DNA of 64,000 bases from an uncultured Cardiobacterium sp. (lineage in GTDB: Bacteria; Pseudomonadota; Gammaproteobacteria; Cardiobacteriales; Cardiobacteriaceae), in NCBI RefSeq assembly GCF_938028825.1, contig NZ_CALIZP010000071.1, positions 1 through 64,000 of the forward strand, read 5' to 3'. Below the pieces are notes generated by a model that was not told the origin of the DNA, ran no database searches, and saw nothing but the letters and a program-made list of their open reading frames with translations. The position numbers and the translations under genes were made by a program. This document shows, piece after piece, positions 44,408 through 54,845 of the stretch; positions within the stretch are counted from its first letter, which is position 1; each line of letters begins with the position of its first letter.

Positions 44408-47383
44408 ATGCGCCGTTTCATCCTCGTCCTGTTCCTCACCCTCGCTGCCACCCTCATCCGCGCGCAAGGCCTCGATAACGCCGGCAACGCCCCCAGTGCC
44501 GCCCAGCTTGACCAGCTCGAACAAGCCATCAATGCCAACGAAGCCCGCAACCGTGACTGGCTGCGTGACCTGGACGGACTCGACGAAGACAGCCTGCCCG
44601 CCACCATCAGCGAAAACAACCTCGCCGCTATCCGCGTCGCCCTCGAACAAACACAAAGCGACCTCACCACCCTCACTAACACGCAGAACACCGTCAACCA
44701 AGAGATCGAAACCGCGCGCAAACGCAGCGACGCCCTCTCTGCCCTCTTGCAAAAACAATCCAACCCGCTGCTCGACAGCGACGACGGCCACAGCGCGCAG
44801 ACCCGCGAACAACTCGCCCTCAGCCAGCGCCACCTGCAACTGCTGCAACGACAAAAACACATCCTCGCCCAGACCGAAACCATCGGCAACCGCCAGAAAG
44901 CCCTGCTCGAAGCCCGCTACCAGCGCTACAACGAACGCTACCTCGAAACCCGCCAGACCACTGCCGACCAGACCCACAGCGACCGCCTCACCCAACTGCA
45001 AGCCCGCCGCCAGGAACTCAACGATCGCCTCGACCACAACAAACCCGACCGCAACACGCGTCTTGACCACAACAACGAACTCGCCCTCATCAACACCCAA
45101 ATCTATTACACCCAGATCGAAAACGAACTGCTTGCCCAGGAAGCCCGCCTGCAAGAAATCCAGTATGCAGACCTCACCAGCCTCTCGCTCGAACGCATCG
45201 ACCGCATCCGCGCCGAACTCGCCGCCGCACAAGCCCGCCTTGATGCCCTTACCCCGCAAATCGACAACGACCAGCACCTCATCAGCCAGCAGAACGAACT
45301 CTACACCCGCCAGCGCGGCACCCCGCTGGATGCCAACAAAACCCGCCAACAAGCCGTTAACAACCAATACCAGCAACTCAAAACCCTCATCAATAACAAC
45401 ACCCTCAGCCTCAAAACCAGCCGCGACATCGCCGACCGCCAATACAGCCAGCTCGCCAAAGCCCAACTCACCCAGCAATACCGCTTCGGTGGCGACCCCG
45501 CCGCCCTGGCGCAGCACGGCGCCGCCTTCCTCAAAAGCGCGGGCGCCTTCCTCGGCCAATACATCGTCGCCGTCGAAACCCTCTACCACAGCCTGCGCAC
45601 CCTGCCCACCCTCAAATGGCTCACCATCGCCAGCGCCGCTATCGGCTTTATCGCCGCCACCATCGCCATCATCAACCTGATGAACCGCGCCATCCGCCGC
45701 TACGCCGGACAAAAACGCCTCACCTTCCCGGCGCGCCTGCTCTACTTCCTCAGCAAAATGCTGAAAAACAACCTGCCCTACCTCACCGCTTACAGCATCA
45801 TCCACATCACCATCCGCACCAGCGGCATCACCGCGCCCGCCTCCGACATGCTCGCCCTCATCCCGGCGCTTCTGCTCTTCAACACCATCCCCTACTACGC
45901 CGCGCGCAACCTCATCCATACCGAACTCATCGCCGCCCCGGAAAAACAGCGCATCATCCGCCCCACCATCATCTACGCCGCCGTCGGCAGCCTGCTCTAC
46001 GGCCTCGTCTGCATGGCCGAATGGATACTGGACGAGCAAGTCATCACCGACACCTACCGCTGGATCTTCGCCCTCTACAACCTCCTCGCCGCCGTGCCCA
46101 TCTGGCGCGCCACCAGCCGCAGCATCGCCCACATGAACGGCTACTACCGCGACCAGCCCAGCTACCGCAGCCTGCGCCTGCTCATCCGCACCATCCCGCT
46201 CGGCGTCGCCGCCTTCGGCATCGTCGGTACCCTCGGCTACCTCAACCTCGCCTGGAACATCGCCCGCCACCTCCTCATCTTCGTCCTCTACGCCAGCCTG
46301 TGGATCGCCTTCACCGCGCTGCTCAAAGACAGCGCCCGCCGCGCCAAACACTACGCCCTGCGCCACACCACAAACGGCGTCTTCTGGGCGCAAGACATCA
46401 TCAACCCGGCGAACACCATCCTCACCTACGCCAGCCTCATCCTGCTCCTGCGACTCCTGCAATACAGCTACGGCTGGAACGAACACACCCCCGTCATCCA
46501 GGAAACCCTGACCCTGCTCAACACCCCCATCGCCAAAAACGACAGCCACCTCACCCTGCTCAACATCCTGCTGATGGGCATCCTCATCTACATCATCTAC
46601 CGCATCGGCGGCTGGATAAAATCCCTCAGCTACCGCTGGATCTACGGCAAAATCGCCGACCTCGGCATCCGCAACAGCCTCGCTGTCTTCAGCCAGTACG
46701 CCGCCGTCACCCTCGGCTTCTTCCTGGCGCTGCGCGTCATCGGCATCGACCTCACCGCCTTCACCGTCTTCGCCGGTGCGCTCGGTGTTGGAATCGGTTT
46801 CGGCATGCAGACCATCGCCAACAACTTCATCAGCGGTATCCTCCTACTCATCGAACGCCCGCTGCGCAACGGCGACATCATCACCGTCGGCAACTACGAA
46901 GGCACCGTCGAACGCATCGGCATGCGCTCACTGACCATCACCACCTTCGACAACGAAAGCGTCATCCTGCCGAACTCCGACTTCGTCACCAGCGCCTTCA
47001 AAAACTGGTCGCACCAGGACCCCATCACCCGCACCGTGCTCTACCTCGACCTCGGCTACCGCCACGACCCCGAACACACCCGCCAACTCCTGCTGGCGAC
47101 CCTGCGCGAACTTGCCGAAGAAGGACACATCGTGGACAGCAACGAACACGACTACGGCGTCTTTGCCTACGACTACTCCGACCGGGGCATCACCTACCGC
47201 GTGCAATACCACGTCCACATGCAAAACCACCACCGCCTGACCAGCCGCCACCTCGTTATCGAACGGCTGTGGCAGACCTGCCGCATACACGGCATCGACA
47301 TCGCCTACCCGAAACGCGACAACTACTACCCGCTGGAAACCGACCAGCCTGCGCACCTGCCCGCGCCACGCAAACCGGCGTAG
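44408..47383 (+). CDS. Large mechanosensitive channel of the MscS family (MscK/MscM type)
   Basis: 991 residues. Signal peptide, then about 370 residues of periplasmic coiled coil, then some ten membrane helices, ending in the MscS core. The pore helix and beta domain are plain in VFAGALGVGIGFGMQTIANNF and RPLRNGDIITVGNYEGTVERIG...LPNSDFV. The plan fits KefA/MscK or YjeP/MscM, which protect against hypo-osmotic shock. It starts two bases after the exonuclease stop. Confidence 0.9.
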   Translation: MRRFILVLFLTLAATLIRAQGLDNAGNAPSAAQLDQLEQAINANEARNRDWLRDLDGLDEDSLPATISENNLAAIRVALEQTQSDLTTLTNTQNTVNQEIETARKRSDALSALLQKQSNPLLDSDDGHSAQTREQLALSQRHLQLLQRQKHILAQTETIGNRQKALLEARYQRYNERYLETRQTTADQTHSDRLTQLQARRQELNDRLDHNKPDRNTRLDHNNELALINTQIYYTQIENELLAQEARLQEIQYADLTSLSLERIDRIRAELAAAQARLDALTPQIDNDQHLISQQNELYTRQRGTPLDANKTRQQAVNNQYQQLKTLINNNTLSLKTSRDIADRQYSQLAKAQLTQQYRFGGDPAALAQHGAAFLKSAGAFLGQYIVAVETLYHSLRTLPTLKWLTIASAAIGFIAATIAIINLMNRAIRRYAGQKRLTFPARLLYFLSKMLKNNLPYLTAYSIIHITIRTSGITAPASDMLALIPALLLFNTIPYYAARNLIHTELIAAPEKQRIIRPTIIYAAVGSLLYGLVCMAEWILDEQVITDTYRWIFALYNLLAAVPIWRATSRSIAHMNGYYRDQPSYRSLRLLIRTIPLGVAAFGIVGTLGYLNLAWNIARHLLIFVLYASLWIAFTALLKDSARRAKHYALRHTTNGVFWAQDIINPANTILTYASLILLLRLLQYSYGWNEHTPVIQETLTLLNTPIAKNDSHLTLLNILLMGILIYIIYRIGGWIKSLSYRWIYGKIADLGIRNSLAVFSQYAAVTLGFFLALRVIGIDLTAFTVFAGALGVGIGFGMQTIANNFISGILLLIERPLRNGDIITVGNYEGTVERIGMRSLTITTFDNESVILPNSDFVTSAFKNWSHQDPITRTVLYLDLGYRHDPEHTRQLLLATLRELAEEGHIVDSNEHDYGVFAYDYSDRGITYRVQYHVHMQNHHRLTSRHLVIERLWQTCRIHGIDIAYPKRDNYYPLETDQPAHLPAPRKPA

Positions 47384-47395
47384 CAGAGAACCGCC

Positions 47396-47785
47396 ATGCC
47401 CCCGGACACCATCCTGCTGCGCACCACCGCCGACCTGCTCGCCGCCAGCGGCAGACTGCTGCCATACAACCTGCTCCTCGTCGCCGTTGCCGCCTGGCGG
47501 GCAGACGGCATCCCGGCCGTGCTGCTATGGACCACCCTGCTGCTTACCAGCGCATGGCTGCACTGGCGCATCGCCTTCGATGCCGCCATCTTCCGCCGCT
47601 GGGCGGCGTACGGTGCGGGCACGGCGGCGTTCGACGCGGCACTGGCGGTACTGCACCTGCGCCGCAAGCGCCACACCGCCCCGCTTGCCGCCAGCTGCCA
47701 CGGTGCCGCGCGCCTGTGCAAACAGCTCCTGCTGCTGACAGCGCTGCAAGCCGCCGCCACCGCGTGGCTTGCAGGCATCCGCTGA
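47396..47785 (+). CDS. Small membrane protein of unknown function
   Basis: 129 residues with two to four hydrophobic stretches (around 20-33, 42-55, 65-80 and 105-125). Thirteen bases after the channel gene on the same strand, so probably co-transcribed. No family recognised. Composition and codon use match the neighbours. Confidence 0.6.
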   Translation: MPPDTILLRTTADLLAASGRLLPYNLLLVAVAAWRADGIPAVLLWTTLLLTSAWLHWRIAFDAAIFRRWAAYGAGTAAFDAALAVLHLRRKRHTAPLAASCHGAARLCKQLLLLTALQAAATAWLAGIR

Positions 47786-47917
47786 CCCCCGGCGCGCAGA
47801 GCGGATACGGGCGCAAAGCCGCCGCCACACGCGGATGAACAACAGCCCCCATTTCTTGGGACCGGGATGGCACTCCCGCCAAGCGGGGCAGATACGGCTT
47901 CCGCGTGCCGTCAATGC

Positions 47918-47942
47918 AAAAAGCGGGCTTGCGCCCGCTTTT
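47918..47942. terminator. Bidirectional terminator before purH end
   Basis: AAAAAGCGGGC / GCCCGCTTTTA hairpin with loop TTGC lies between the convergent small membrane protein gene and purH. Confidence 0.8.
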
Positions 47943-47956
47943 AGTTTCTGCCGCGT

Positions 47957-49522
47957 TCAGTGCCGGAAGTGGCGGATGCCGGTGAAGAGCATGGCGATGT
48001 CGTGTGCATCAGCGGCGGCGATGACTTCGCTGTCGCGCACGGAGCCGCCCGGCTGGATGATGGCGCGCACTCCCGCTTTGGCGGCGGCATCCACGCCGTC
48101 GCGGAAGGGGAAGAAGGCATCGCTCGCCAGCACGCTGCCGTGCGGGTCGAGCCCTTCGCTTTCGGCTTTGAGCACGGCGATTTGCGAGGCGAAAACGCGG
48201 CTGGTCTGCCCCGCGCCGATGCCGATGGTCGCGCCGTCGCGCGCCAGCACGATGGCGTTCGATTTGACGGCTTTGACGATTTGCCAGGCGAAGAGCAGGT
48301 CGCGCAGTTCTTCGTGGCTAGGTTCGCGCGCGGTAACGATGTGCAGGTCGGCGCGGCTGAGGGTGCCTTTGTCCCATTCTTGCACGAGCAGGCCGCCGTG
48401 CAGGCTGGTGAGCTGCCAGTCGCGTTCTTTGTGGCCTTCGCTTTTGATTTCGAGGACGCGGATGTTGGGTTTTTGCGCCAGCACGTGCAGGGCGTCGTCG
48501 TCGTAAGCGGGGGCGAGCAGCACTTCGACGAACTGGCGGCTGATGATTTCGCGCGCGGTTTCGCCGTCCAGCCCCCGGTTGAAGGCGATGATGCCGCCGA
48601 AGGCGGAGGTGGCGTCACAGCGGTGCGCGGCGTTGTAGGCGGCGAGGACGTTCTCGCCCAATGCCGCGCCGCAGGGATTGGCGTGTTTGACGATGACGCA
48701 GGCGGGCTGTTCCTGGAAGCTGATGACGGTTTGCAGCGCGGTGTCGGCGTCGGCGAGGTTGTTGTAGGACAGCGCCTTGCCCTGGATTTGTCTGGCGGTG
48801 GCCAGCGTCGCCCCGGCAGGTTTGCGCGGGGTGTAGAAGGCGGCGCGCTGGTGCGGGTTTTCGCCGTAGCGCAGGGTACTGTGCAGCTGGTAGTCGGCGT
48901 GGAAGTGGGTGGGGAAGGTGTCGCCGTCGCCGACGCCGAACTCGCGCGCGAAGTGGTTGGCGATGGCGCGGTCATAGTCGGCGGTGTGGTCGAAGGCTTT
49001 GGCCATCAGGCGGCTGCGCAGTGGCAGGTCGAAGGCGCCGCGCTCGATGGCGGTGATGACTTCGGGGTAGTCGGCGGGGCTGACGACAACGCCGACCGAG
49101 GTGTAATTCTTCGCCGCCGCGCGCACCAGCGCCGGGCCGCCGATGTCGATGTTTTCCACGGCGTCGTCCAGGGTCACGTCGGGCTTGTCCACGGTTTCGC
49201 GGAAGGGGTAGAGGTTGACGATGACGAGGTCGATCGGCGCAATGCCGTGTTCGAGCATCACCGCTTCGTCCAGCCCGCGCCGGCCGAGAATGCCGCCGTG
49301 AATGGCGGGATGCAGGGTCTTCACCCGCCCCGCCATCATTTCCGGGAAACCGGTATGCTCGCTCACGTCCTTGACGGCCAGCCCCGCCTCGCGCAGCGCC
49401 TGCGCCGTGCCGCCGGTCGAGAGGATTTCCACCCCGCAGGCGGCGAGTCGCGTGGCAAACTCGGCCACGCCGCTTTTGTCGGATACGCTGATAAGGGCGC
49501 GACGCGGCACGATGACAGTCAT
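47957..49522 (-). CDS. purH: Bifunctional AICAR formyltransferase/IMP cyclohydrolase
   Basis: 521 residues, starting MTVIVPRRALISVSDKSG after a GGGAGA site. The N-terminal IMP cyclohydrolase domain shows ILSTGGTAQALREAG and GRVKTLHPAIHGGIL; the C-terminal transformylase shows VIVKHANPCGAALG and the final ADAHDIAMLFTGIRHFRH. It carries out the last two steps to IMP. Divergent from lptD. Confidence 0.96.
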   Translation of the reverse strand: MTVIVPRRALISVSDKSGVAEFATRLAACGVEILSTGGTAQALREAGLAVKDVSEHTGFPEMMAGRVKTLHPAIHGGILGRRGLDEAVMLEHGIAPIDLVIVNLYPFRETVDKPDVTLDDAVENIDIGGPALVRAAAKNYTSVGVVVSPADYPEVITAIERGAFDLPLRSRLMAKAFDHTADYDRAIANHFAREFGVGDGDTFPTHFHADYQLHSTLRYGENPHQRAAFYTPRKPAGATLATARQIQGKALSYNNLADADTALQTVISFQEQPACVIVKHANPCGAALGENVLAAYNAAHRCDATSAFGGIIAFNRGLDGETAREIISRQFVEVLLAPAYDDDALHVLAQKPNIRVLEIKSEGHKERDWQLTSLHGGLLVQEWDKGTLSRADLHIVTAREPSHEELRDLLFAWQIVKAVKSNAIVLARDGATIGIGAGQTSRVFASQIAVLKAESEGLDPHGSVLASDAFFPFRDGVDAAAKAGVRAIIQPGGSVRDSEVIAAADAHDIAMLFTGIRHFRH

Positions 49523-49649
49523 ATGAATCTCCCGTAACTGAAAGCGCCGTATCCTACCAAAAGCCCATAGCGGGCAACAGGGCAGCCCAAAGCAAACGCG
49601 CTTTGTTAAAATGCCGCCATTCCACACCGTTAACGATTAAAGGCCCCGC

Positions 49650-51857
49650 GTGTCGCCCTTCCGAATCCTCTGCCTGCCCGCCCTGCTGTTTTTCTTCCTG
49701 CCGGTGCATGCCCTGCAATGCGTCGCCGACCCGCTTGCCGTCTTCACCGAACTGGGCGGCGACCCCAACGACAAACAGGTGCACGTCCACGCCGACAACT
49801 CCGCAGGCGACTACACCCGCGCCGATTTCGCCGGCTCCGTGGAAATGCACCAGGGCGACAAACACCTCTTCGCCCCCGAACTCACCTACCGCCACGAAGA
49901 AGGCAAAGCCGACCTCGAACGCGGCGGCATCCTCTCCAACAGCCAGGCCGCCGTCGAAGGCAGCAAAGGCCGCTACGACAGCGAAGCCGAAACCGCCACC
50001 TTCGCAGAAGCCGAATACTACATCCGGGGCAAACAGCAGGCCGCCGTCGGCTCCGCGCAAAACGCCCGCCTCGACCGCAAAAACAACCGCGACGACTTCG
50101 ACAACGTTACCTGGACCACCTGCACCCGCCTGCACCCCGCCTGGCACCTGCGCGCCCGCACCCTCATGCTCGATCACAACCGCGAGCGCGGCGTCGCCCG
50201 CGACATGACCCTGCGCATCGGCAAAATCCCGATCTTCTACCTGCCCTACTTCTCCTTCCCCATCACCTCGGCGCGGCAGAGCGGCTTCCTCATCCCCTCG
50301 CTCGGCAGCAGCGAAGAGCGCGGCTTTGAAGTCAGCATCCCCTACTACTGGAACATCGCGCCGGATCAGGACGCCACCTTCACCCTGCGCCCCATGACCA
50401 AGCGCGGCGTCATGATTGACGGCGAATACCGCTTCCTCGGCAAAAAACAGGAAGGCACCCTCTACGCCAGCCTGCTGCCGCACGACCGGCAAACCGGCGA
50501 AAACCGCTGGAGCTGGCGCGCCACCCACCAATACCGCTTCAACGACGCATGGCACACCGACCTTTTGCAACAGCGCGTCTCCGACGTGGACTACGCTGAC
50601 GACCTCAGCACCGACTTCACCCTCTACGACGACTGGTACCTCGAAAGCCACGCCACCCTCTACGGCGACACCCGCTACGGCAACCTCATGCTGCGCGGAC
50701 AAAAATACCAGCGCATCGACAGCAACGTCAGCGAAACGGACAAACCCTACGCCCGCCTGCCGCAGCTTACCTACAACAACACCCTGCAACACGGCAACTG
50801 GCGCTACGATTTCAACGCCGAAGCCGTGCGCTTCCACAAAGACCACCTCGGCAGCGCCAACCGCCTGAGCGGCGACGCCGCCGTCGCCTACCGCCTCGAA
50901 GCCCCCTACGGCTACCTCGAACCCAAAGCCAGTGCGAACCTCGCCTACTACGACTTCGGCAGCCGCAAAGACAAACAGACCCTCGCCAGAACACACACCA
51001 CCCGCGCCCTGCCAACCCTCTCCATCGACGGCAAACTCAACTTCGAGCGCGACATCCACTGGCGTGGCGAAGGCTGGACGCAAACCCTCGAACCGCGCCT
51101 CTACTACCTCTACACCCCCTACAAAGACCAAAGCGACATCCCCGACTTCGACACCGACGAACGCAGCCTCTCCTGGAACTGGCTCTTCGCCCGCAACCGC
51201 TTCGTCGGTACCGACCGCATCGGCGATGCCAATCAGCTCACCACCGCCGTCAGCAGCAGCTTCTACCGCGACCGCGACGGACAAGAAAAAATGCGCCTCT
51301 CGCTGGGGCAAATCCAGTACTTCCGCGACCGCCGCGTCCAGCTCAACGACAACCGCGTGGACAAACAGGGCAGATCCGTCCTCGTCGGCGAAGGGCTGTA
51401 TCAAATCGACAACCACTGGCGGCTCTACGGCCTCGGCTTCTGGGACACCCAAAAACACAAAAACGAACGCGACGTGCTGAGCCTCGACTACCGCCTCGAC
51501 AACGACCGCTTCGTGAACCTCAGCCACCACTACACACGCGGCGACTATAACCAGACCACCCTCGCCGCCGTGTGGCGCATCAACCCCCAATGGCGCACCT
51601 TCTACCGCCAGGACTACTCCAACACCCACCACCGCCTCTTCAACAACATCATCGGCCTCGAATACAACGACTGCTGCTGGGCGTGGCGCCTCGCCGGCAG
51701 ACGCTACCGCGACCACCCGACAGACAGCAAAACCCACGACGCCATCTACCTCGAATTCGTCCTGAAAGGACTCGGCAACATGGGCAACCGCTCAGGACGG
51801 ATGCTCAAAGACCAAATCCACGGCTTCACCCCCCTCCCGGAGGAAAAAGAACTATGA
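49650..51857 (+). CDS. lptD: LPS-assembly protein LptD
   Basis: 735 residues with a GTG start. Signal peptide, an OstA-like periplasmic domain (about 40-180: VHVHADNSAGDYTRADFAGSVEMHQGDK), then a beta-barrel domain. Cys residues at TWTTCTRLHP and the pair in NDCCWAWRL occupy the positions of the inter-domain disulfides. It inserts LPS into the outer-membrane outer leaflet with LptE. First gene of the lptD-surA-ksgA operon; stop overlaps surA start. Confidence 0.95.
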   Translation: MSPFRILCLPALLFFFLPVHALQCVADPLAVFTELGGDPNDKQVHVHADNSAGDYTRADFAGSVEMHQGDKHLFAPELTYRHEEGKADLERGGILSNSQAAVEGSKGRYDSEAETATFAEAEYYIRGKQQAAVGSAQNARLDRKNNRDDFDNVTWTTCTRLHPAWHLRARTLMLDHNRERGVARDMTLRIGKIPIFYLPYFSFPITSARQSGFLIPSLGSSEERGFEVSIPYYWNIAPDQDATFTLRPMTKRGVMIDGEYRFLGKKQEGTLYASLLPHDRQTGENRWSWRATHQYRFNDAWHTDLLQQRVSDVDYADDLSTDFTLYDDWYLESHATLYGDTRYGNLMLRGQKYQRIDSNVSETDKPYARLPQLTYNNTLQHGNWRYDFNAEAVRFHKDHLGSANRLSGDAAVAYRLEAPYGYLEPKASANLAYYDFGSRKDKQTLARTHTTRALPTLSIDGKLNFERDIHWRGEGWTQTLEPRLYYLYTPYKDQSDIPDFDTDERSLSWNWLFARNRFVGTDRIGDANQLTTAVSSSFYRDRDGQEKMRLSLGQIQYFRDRRVQLNDNRVDKQGRSVLVGEGLYQIDNHWRLYGLGFWDTQKHKNERDVLSLDYRLDNDRFVNLSHHYTRGDYNQTTLAAVWRINPQWRTFYRQDYSNTHHRLFNNIIGLEYNDCCWAWRLAGRRYRDHPTDSKTHDAIYLEFVLKGLGNMGNRSGRMLKDQIHGFTPLPEEKEL

Positions 51858-53149
51858 AACACACCCTCGCCCTCGCCGCCGCCCTGGCCATCGCCAACAG
51901 CAGCAGCGCGCAAAACCTCAATTTCGGCCCGGCAGGTGCCCCACCACAAAGCCAACCCATCGACGAAATCGGTCTCGTCGTCAACGACGAAGCCATCACC
52001 CGCCGCCAGCTCGCGCAAGAAATTGAAGCCGAGCGGCGCAGCGTCCCCAAGGGCCTAGACATCCCCGAGGCCGCCCTGCAAAAACAACTGCTCGAACGCG
52101 TCATCATGAACCACATCCTCAGCCAGATCGAAAAACGCGTCGGCCTCGACATCAGCGACGAAGAAGTAAACGCTGCCATCGCGCAAATCGCCAACCGCAA
52201 CCGTCTCAGTGAAAAAGCCCTCTACGCCCAGGCACAAAAAGACACCGGACTTGACCGCGAGGCCTTCCGCGCACAAATCCGCAAAACCCTCGCCCAGGAC
52301 CAGATGAAAGAAGGCATGGTCGGCGCAGACATTACCATCAGCGACCAGCAAGTGGACGACTACCTCGCCAAACTTGCGCGCGAACAGGGCAGCACCATGC
52401 ACATCCAGGATCTGCTCATCCCGCTGCCTGCTGGCGACGCCAAGACTCGTGCGGCTGCCGTGGACGAAAAAATCCGCGAAGTCGCGCGCGCCCTGCAAGA
52501 AAACGGCCAGAACCTTGGCCAGGCTGCCGCCCGCGTCAGCGGTGCCCGTTTCAACGACCTGGGCAACCTCAACCTCGCCACCATCCCGCCCCGCTTTGCA
52601 CGCGCGCTGGCCAAACTCGGCGCGGGCGACACCGTCGAAAGCCCGGTAGTGGATGACGACGGTATGCACTTCCTCAAAGTCGTTGCTAAACACAATGCCG
52701 GCGAAAATTACACCCTGAACGAAGCCGATGTGTCGCACATCCTGCTGCGCACCAACGATGGCCGCGACGACGCCACCCAAAAAAACCGCATTGACGCCAT
52801 CTACCGCGAACTGCAAGGCGGCGCGGACTTCGCCGCCCTCGCCCGCCGCTACTCCGAAGACGGCCAGAGCGCGGCCAAAGGCGGCGATCTTGGTTGGGTG
52901 AGTGGCGAATCACTCGGCAGCGAACTCGCACAGGCCATCGCCAAACTCCCCGACGGCGGCATCAGCAAACCCATCCGCACCCCCTACGGCTACCACATCC
53001 TGCTCGTGCGCGGCCACCGCCAGAGCGACAAAAGCGAAGACATGATGCGCCAGCAAATCAAACAGGGCCTGTACAGCAAAGCCATCGAAGAAGCCTGGCA
53101 ACAACGCCTGCAAGCCCTGCGCCGCGAAGCCTACGTTGACATCCGCTAA
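51854..53149 (+). CDS. surA: Periplasmic chaperone/peptidyl-prolyl isomerase SurA
   Basis: 431 residues. Signal peptide to about residue 20, the SurA N-terminal domain (IDEIGLVVNDEAITRRQL), a first degenerate parvulin domain (about 195-295) and a second canonical one (VSHILLRTND...GGDLGWVSG...PYGYHILLV, about 315-415). It escorts outer-membrane proteins, including LptD, to the BAM complex. Coupled to lptD by ATGA. Confidence 0.95.
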   Translation: MKHTLALAAALAIANSSSAQNLNFGPAGAPPQSQPIDEIGLVVNDEAITRRQLAQEIEAERRSVPKGLDIPEAALQKQLLERVIMNHILSQIEKRVGLDISDEEVNAAIAQIANRNRLSEKALYAQAQKDTGLDREAFRAQIRKTLAQDQMKEGMVGADITISDQQVDDYLAKLAREQGSTMHIQDLLIPLPAGDAKTRAAAVDEKIREVARALQENGQNLGQAAARVSGARFNDLGNLNLATIPPRFARALAKLGAGDTVESPVVDDDGMHFLKVVAKHNAGENYTLNEADVSHILLRTNDGRDDATQKNRIDAIYRELQGGADFAALARRYSEDGQSAAKGGDLGWVSGESLGSELAQAIAKLPDGGISKPIRTPYGYHILLVRGHRQSDKSEDMMRQQIKQGLYSKAIEEAWQQRLQALRREAYVDIR

Positions 53150-53193
53150 TCCGCTCTCCCCGCTCAGACGGGGACTTCCACATACCGCCGCCC

Positions 53194-53997
53194 ATGAACA
53201 ACCATCCCATCCGCGCCGACAAACGCCTCGGCCAGCACTTCCTGCGCGATGACAGCGTTATTGACCGCCTCATCGCCGCCATCCGCCCGCAGCCGGACGA
53301 CGCCCTGCTCGAAATCGGCCCCGGCCCCGGCGCGCTCACCCTGCCGCTCCTGCGCGCAACCGGCCGCCTTACCGCCGTCGAATACGACAGCCGCCTCATC
53401 GCCCCGCTTACCGCCCGCGCCGCGCCGCTCGGCGCATTGCACCTCATCCATGCCGACATCCTCGACATCAACCTTGCCGACATCCCGCCCTATCCCGCCC
53501 GCTGGCGGCTCGTCGGCAACCTGCCCTACAACCTCAGCTCGCCCATCCTCTTCCACTGTCTCGCGCAACGCGCGCGCATCGCCGACATGCACTTCATGCT
53601 GCAAAAAGAAGTCGTTGACCGCATTACCGCCGCGCCGGGTGGTAAAGACTACGGCCGCCTCAGCCTGATGGCACAACTGTGGTGCGACACCACCGCCCTC
53701 TTCACCATCCCGCCCGCCGCCTTCGCGCCGCCGCCGAAGGTCGATAGCGCCATCATCCGCCTCGTGCCGCGCACCACCCCCGCTTGGGTAATCGACGACA
53801 CAGCGGCATTTGCCGCAACCGTCAGCCGCGCCTTCAACCAGCGGCGCAAAATGCTGCGCCACACCTTCGCCGCCTGGTTCAGCGTGGCCGAACTCGAAGC
53901 ACTCGGCATTGACCCGACCGCGCGCCCCGAAACCCTCGACGGCGCGGCCTACGCCCGCCTTGCCAACGCCCATTACCACAAGGAACAACACCCATGA
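53194..53997 (+). CDS. rsmA: 16S rRNA dimethyladenosine transferase
   Basis: 267 residues (KsgA). KRLGQHFLRD, the SAM loop EIGPGPGALT, the catalytic NLPYNLSSP motif and the C-terminal QRRKMLRHT are present. It dimethylates two adjacent adenines near the 3' end of 16S rRNA. The enteric order has pdxA between surA and ksgA; that gene is absent here. Confidence 0.95.
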   Translation: MNNHPIRADKRLGQHFLRDDSVIDRLIAAIRPQPDDALLEIGPGPGALTLPLLRATGRLTAVEYDSRLIAPLTARAAPLGALHLIHADILDINLADIPPYPARWRLVGNLPYNLSSPILFHCLAQRARIADMHFMLQKEVVDRITAAPGGKDYGRLSLMAQLWCDTTALFTIPPAAFAPPPKVDSAIIRLVPRTTPAWVIDDTAAFAATVSRAFNQRRKMLRHTFAAWFSVAELEALGIDPTARPETLDGAAYARLANAHYHKEQHP

Positions 53998-54731
53998 GCG
54001 AAACCGTCATCATCACCGGCCACAGCCACGGCCTCGGTGCGGCGCTTGCCGCCGCCTGGCTGCAATGCGACGCCCGCGTCCTTGGCATCGCGCGCGGCAA
54101 CAACCCCGCCCTGGCCGCCACCTACCCGCACACCCTGCAAGAAATCCCCTGCGACCTCGCCAACCCCGTCGCCGTCCTCGCCCTCATCCACAGCACCCCC
54201 TTCCGTCACTTCTGTGCAGAGGCCGAACGCCTGTGGCTCTTCAACAACGCCGGCACCGTCGCCCCCTCCGCCCCGCTCGGTGCCCAGGACGACGAACAAA
54301 TCGTGCTCGCCGTCAACCTCAACATCACCGCCCCCTTCCTGCTCAGCAATGCCGCCGTCAGCGAAGCACGCCGCCCCGACGCCGTCAACATCGTCCACAT
54401 CGGCAGCGGTGCGGGACGCAAAGCCTACCCCGGCTGGAGCATCTACGGCGCGGGCAAAGCAGCGCTTGACCGCCACGCGGCGAGTGCCGCCAACGAAGAG
54501 CACGGTGTGCGCATCATCAGCCTCGCCCCCGGCACCGTCGATACCGCCATGCAGGAAACCATGCGCCGCGACCCCAACTTCCCGCTGCGCGGGCACTTCG
54601 CCAAAATCCACGCCGACGGCGGCCTGCAAAACGCCAACGACACCGCGCTGAAAATCCTCGCCTACTGCCTGAGCGAACAATTCGGCACAGAACCCATCGC
54701 CGACATCCGCAACATCGAACTGCCGCTATGA
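53994..54731 (+). CDS. Short-chain dehydrogenase/reductase
   Basis: 245 residues. Cofactor loop TGHSHGLG, NNAG motif (LFNNAGTVAP), catalytic Ser of IGSGAGRKAYPGWSIYGAGKAA with the YxxxK motif, and a PGTVDT loop. It resembles the YueD/benzil-reductase and sepiapterin-reductase-like group of SDRs; the substrate is not evident. Coupled to ksgA by ATGA, last gene of the operon. Confidence 0.88.
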   Translation: MSETVIITGHSHGLGAALAAAWLQCDARVLGIARGNNPALAATYPHTLQEIPCDLANPVAVLALIHSTPFRHFCAEAERLWLFNNAGTVAPSAPLGAQDDEQIVLAVNLNITAPFLLSNAAVSEARRPDAVNIVHIGSGAGRKAYPGWSIYGAGKAALDRHAASAANEEHGVRIISLAPGTVDTAMQETMRRDPNFPLRGHFAKIHADGGLQNANDTALKILAYCLSEQFGTEPIADIRNIELPL

Positions 54732-54845
54732 CGCCAACGCGCAAGCCCCTGCCGGTACGCGCAATAGACGAATGGTTTTGGCAAATAACGTCCGGATTGA
54801 AAAATACCGCGAAAGTTCCGCGCCCTCGTCCAAAAACATCTGCCA

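Noticed and set aside
44387..46549. 720-codon minus-strand frame opposite the MscS channel gene
   Set aside because: The composition (Val/Gly/Ala/Asp-rich) is what an antisense frame of GC-rich Leu/Ala/Thr codons gives; the plus-strand channel is clearly real.
49554..51737. 727-codon minus-strand frame opposite lptD
   Set aside because: Antisense shadow of lptD with no motifs; lptD is complete and conserved.
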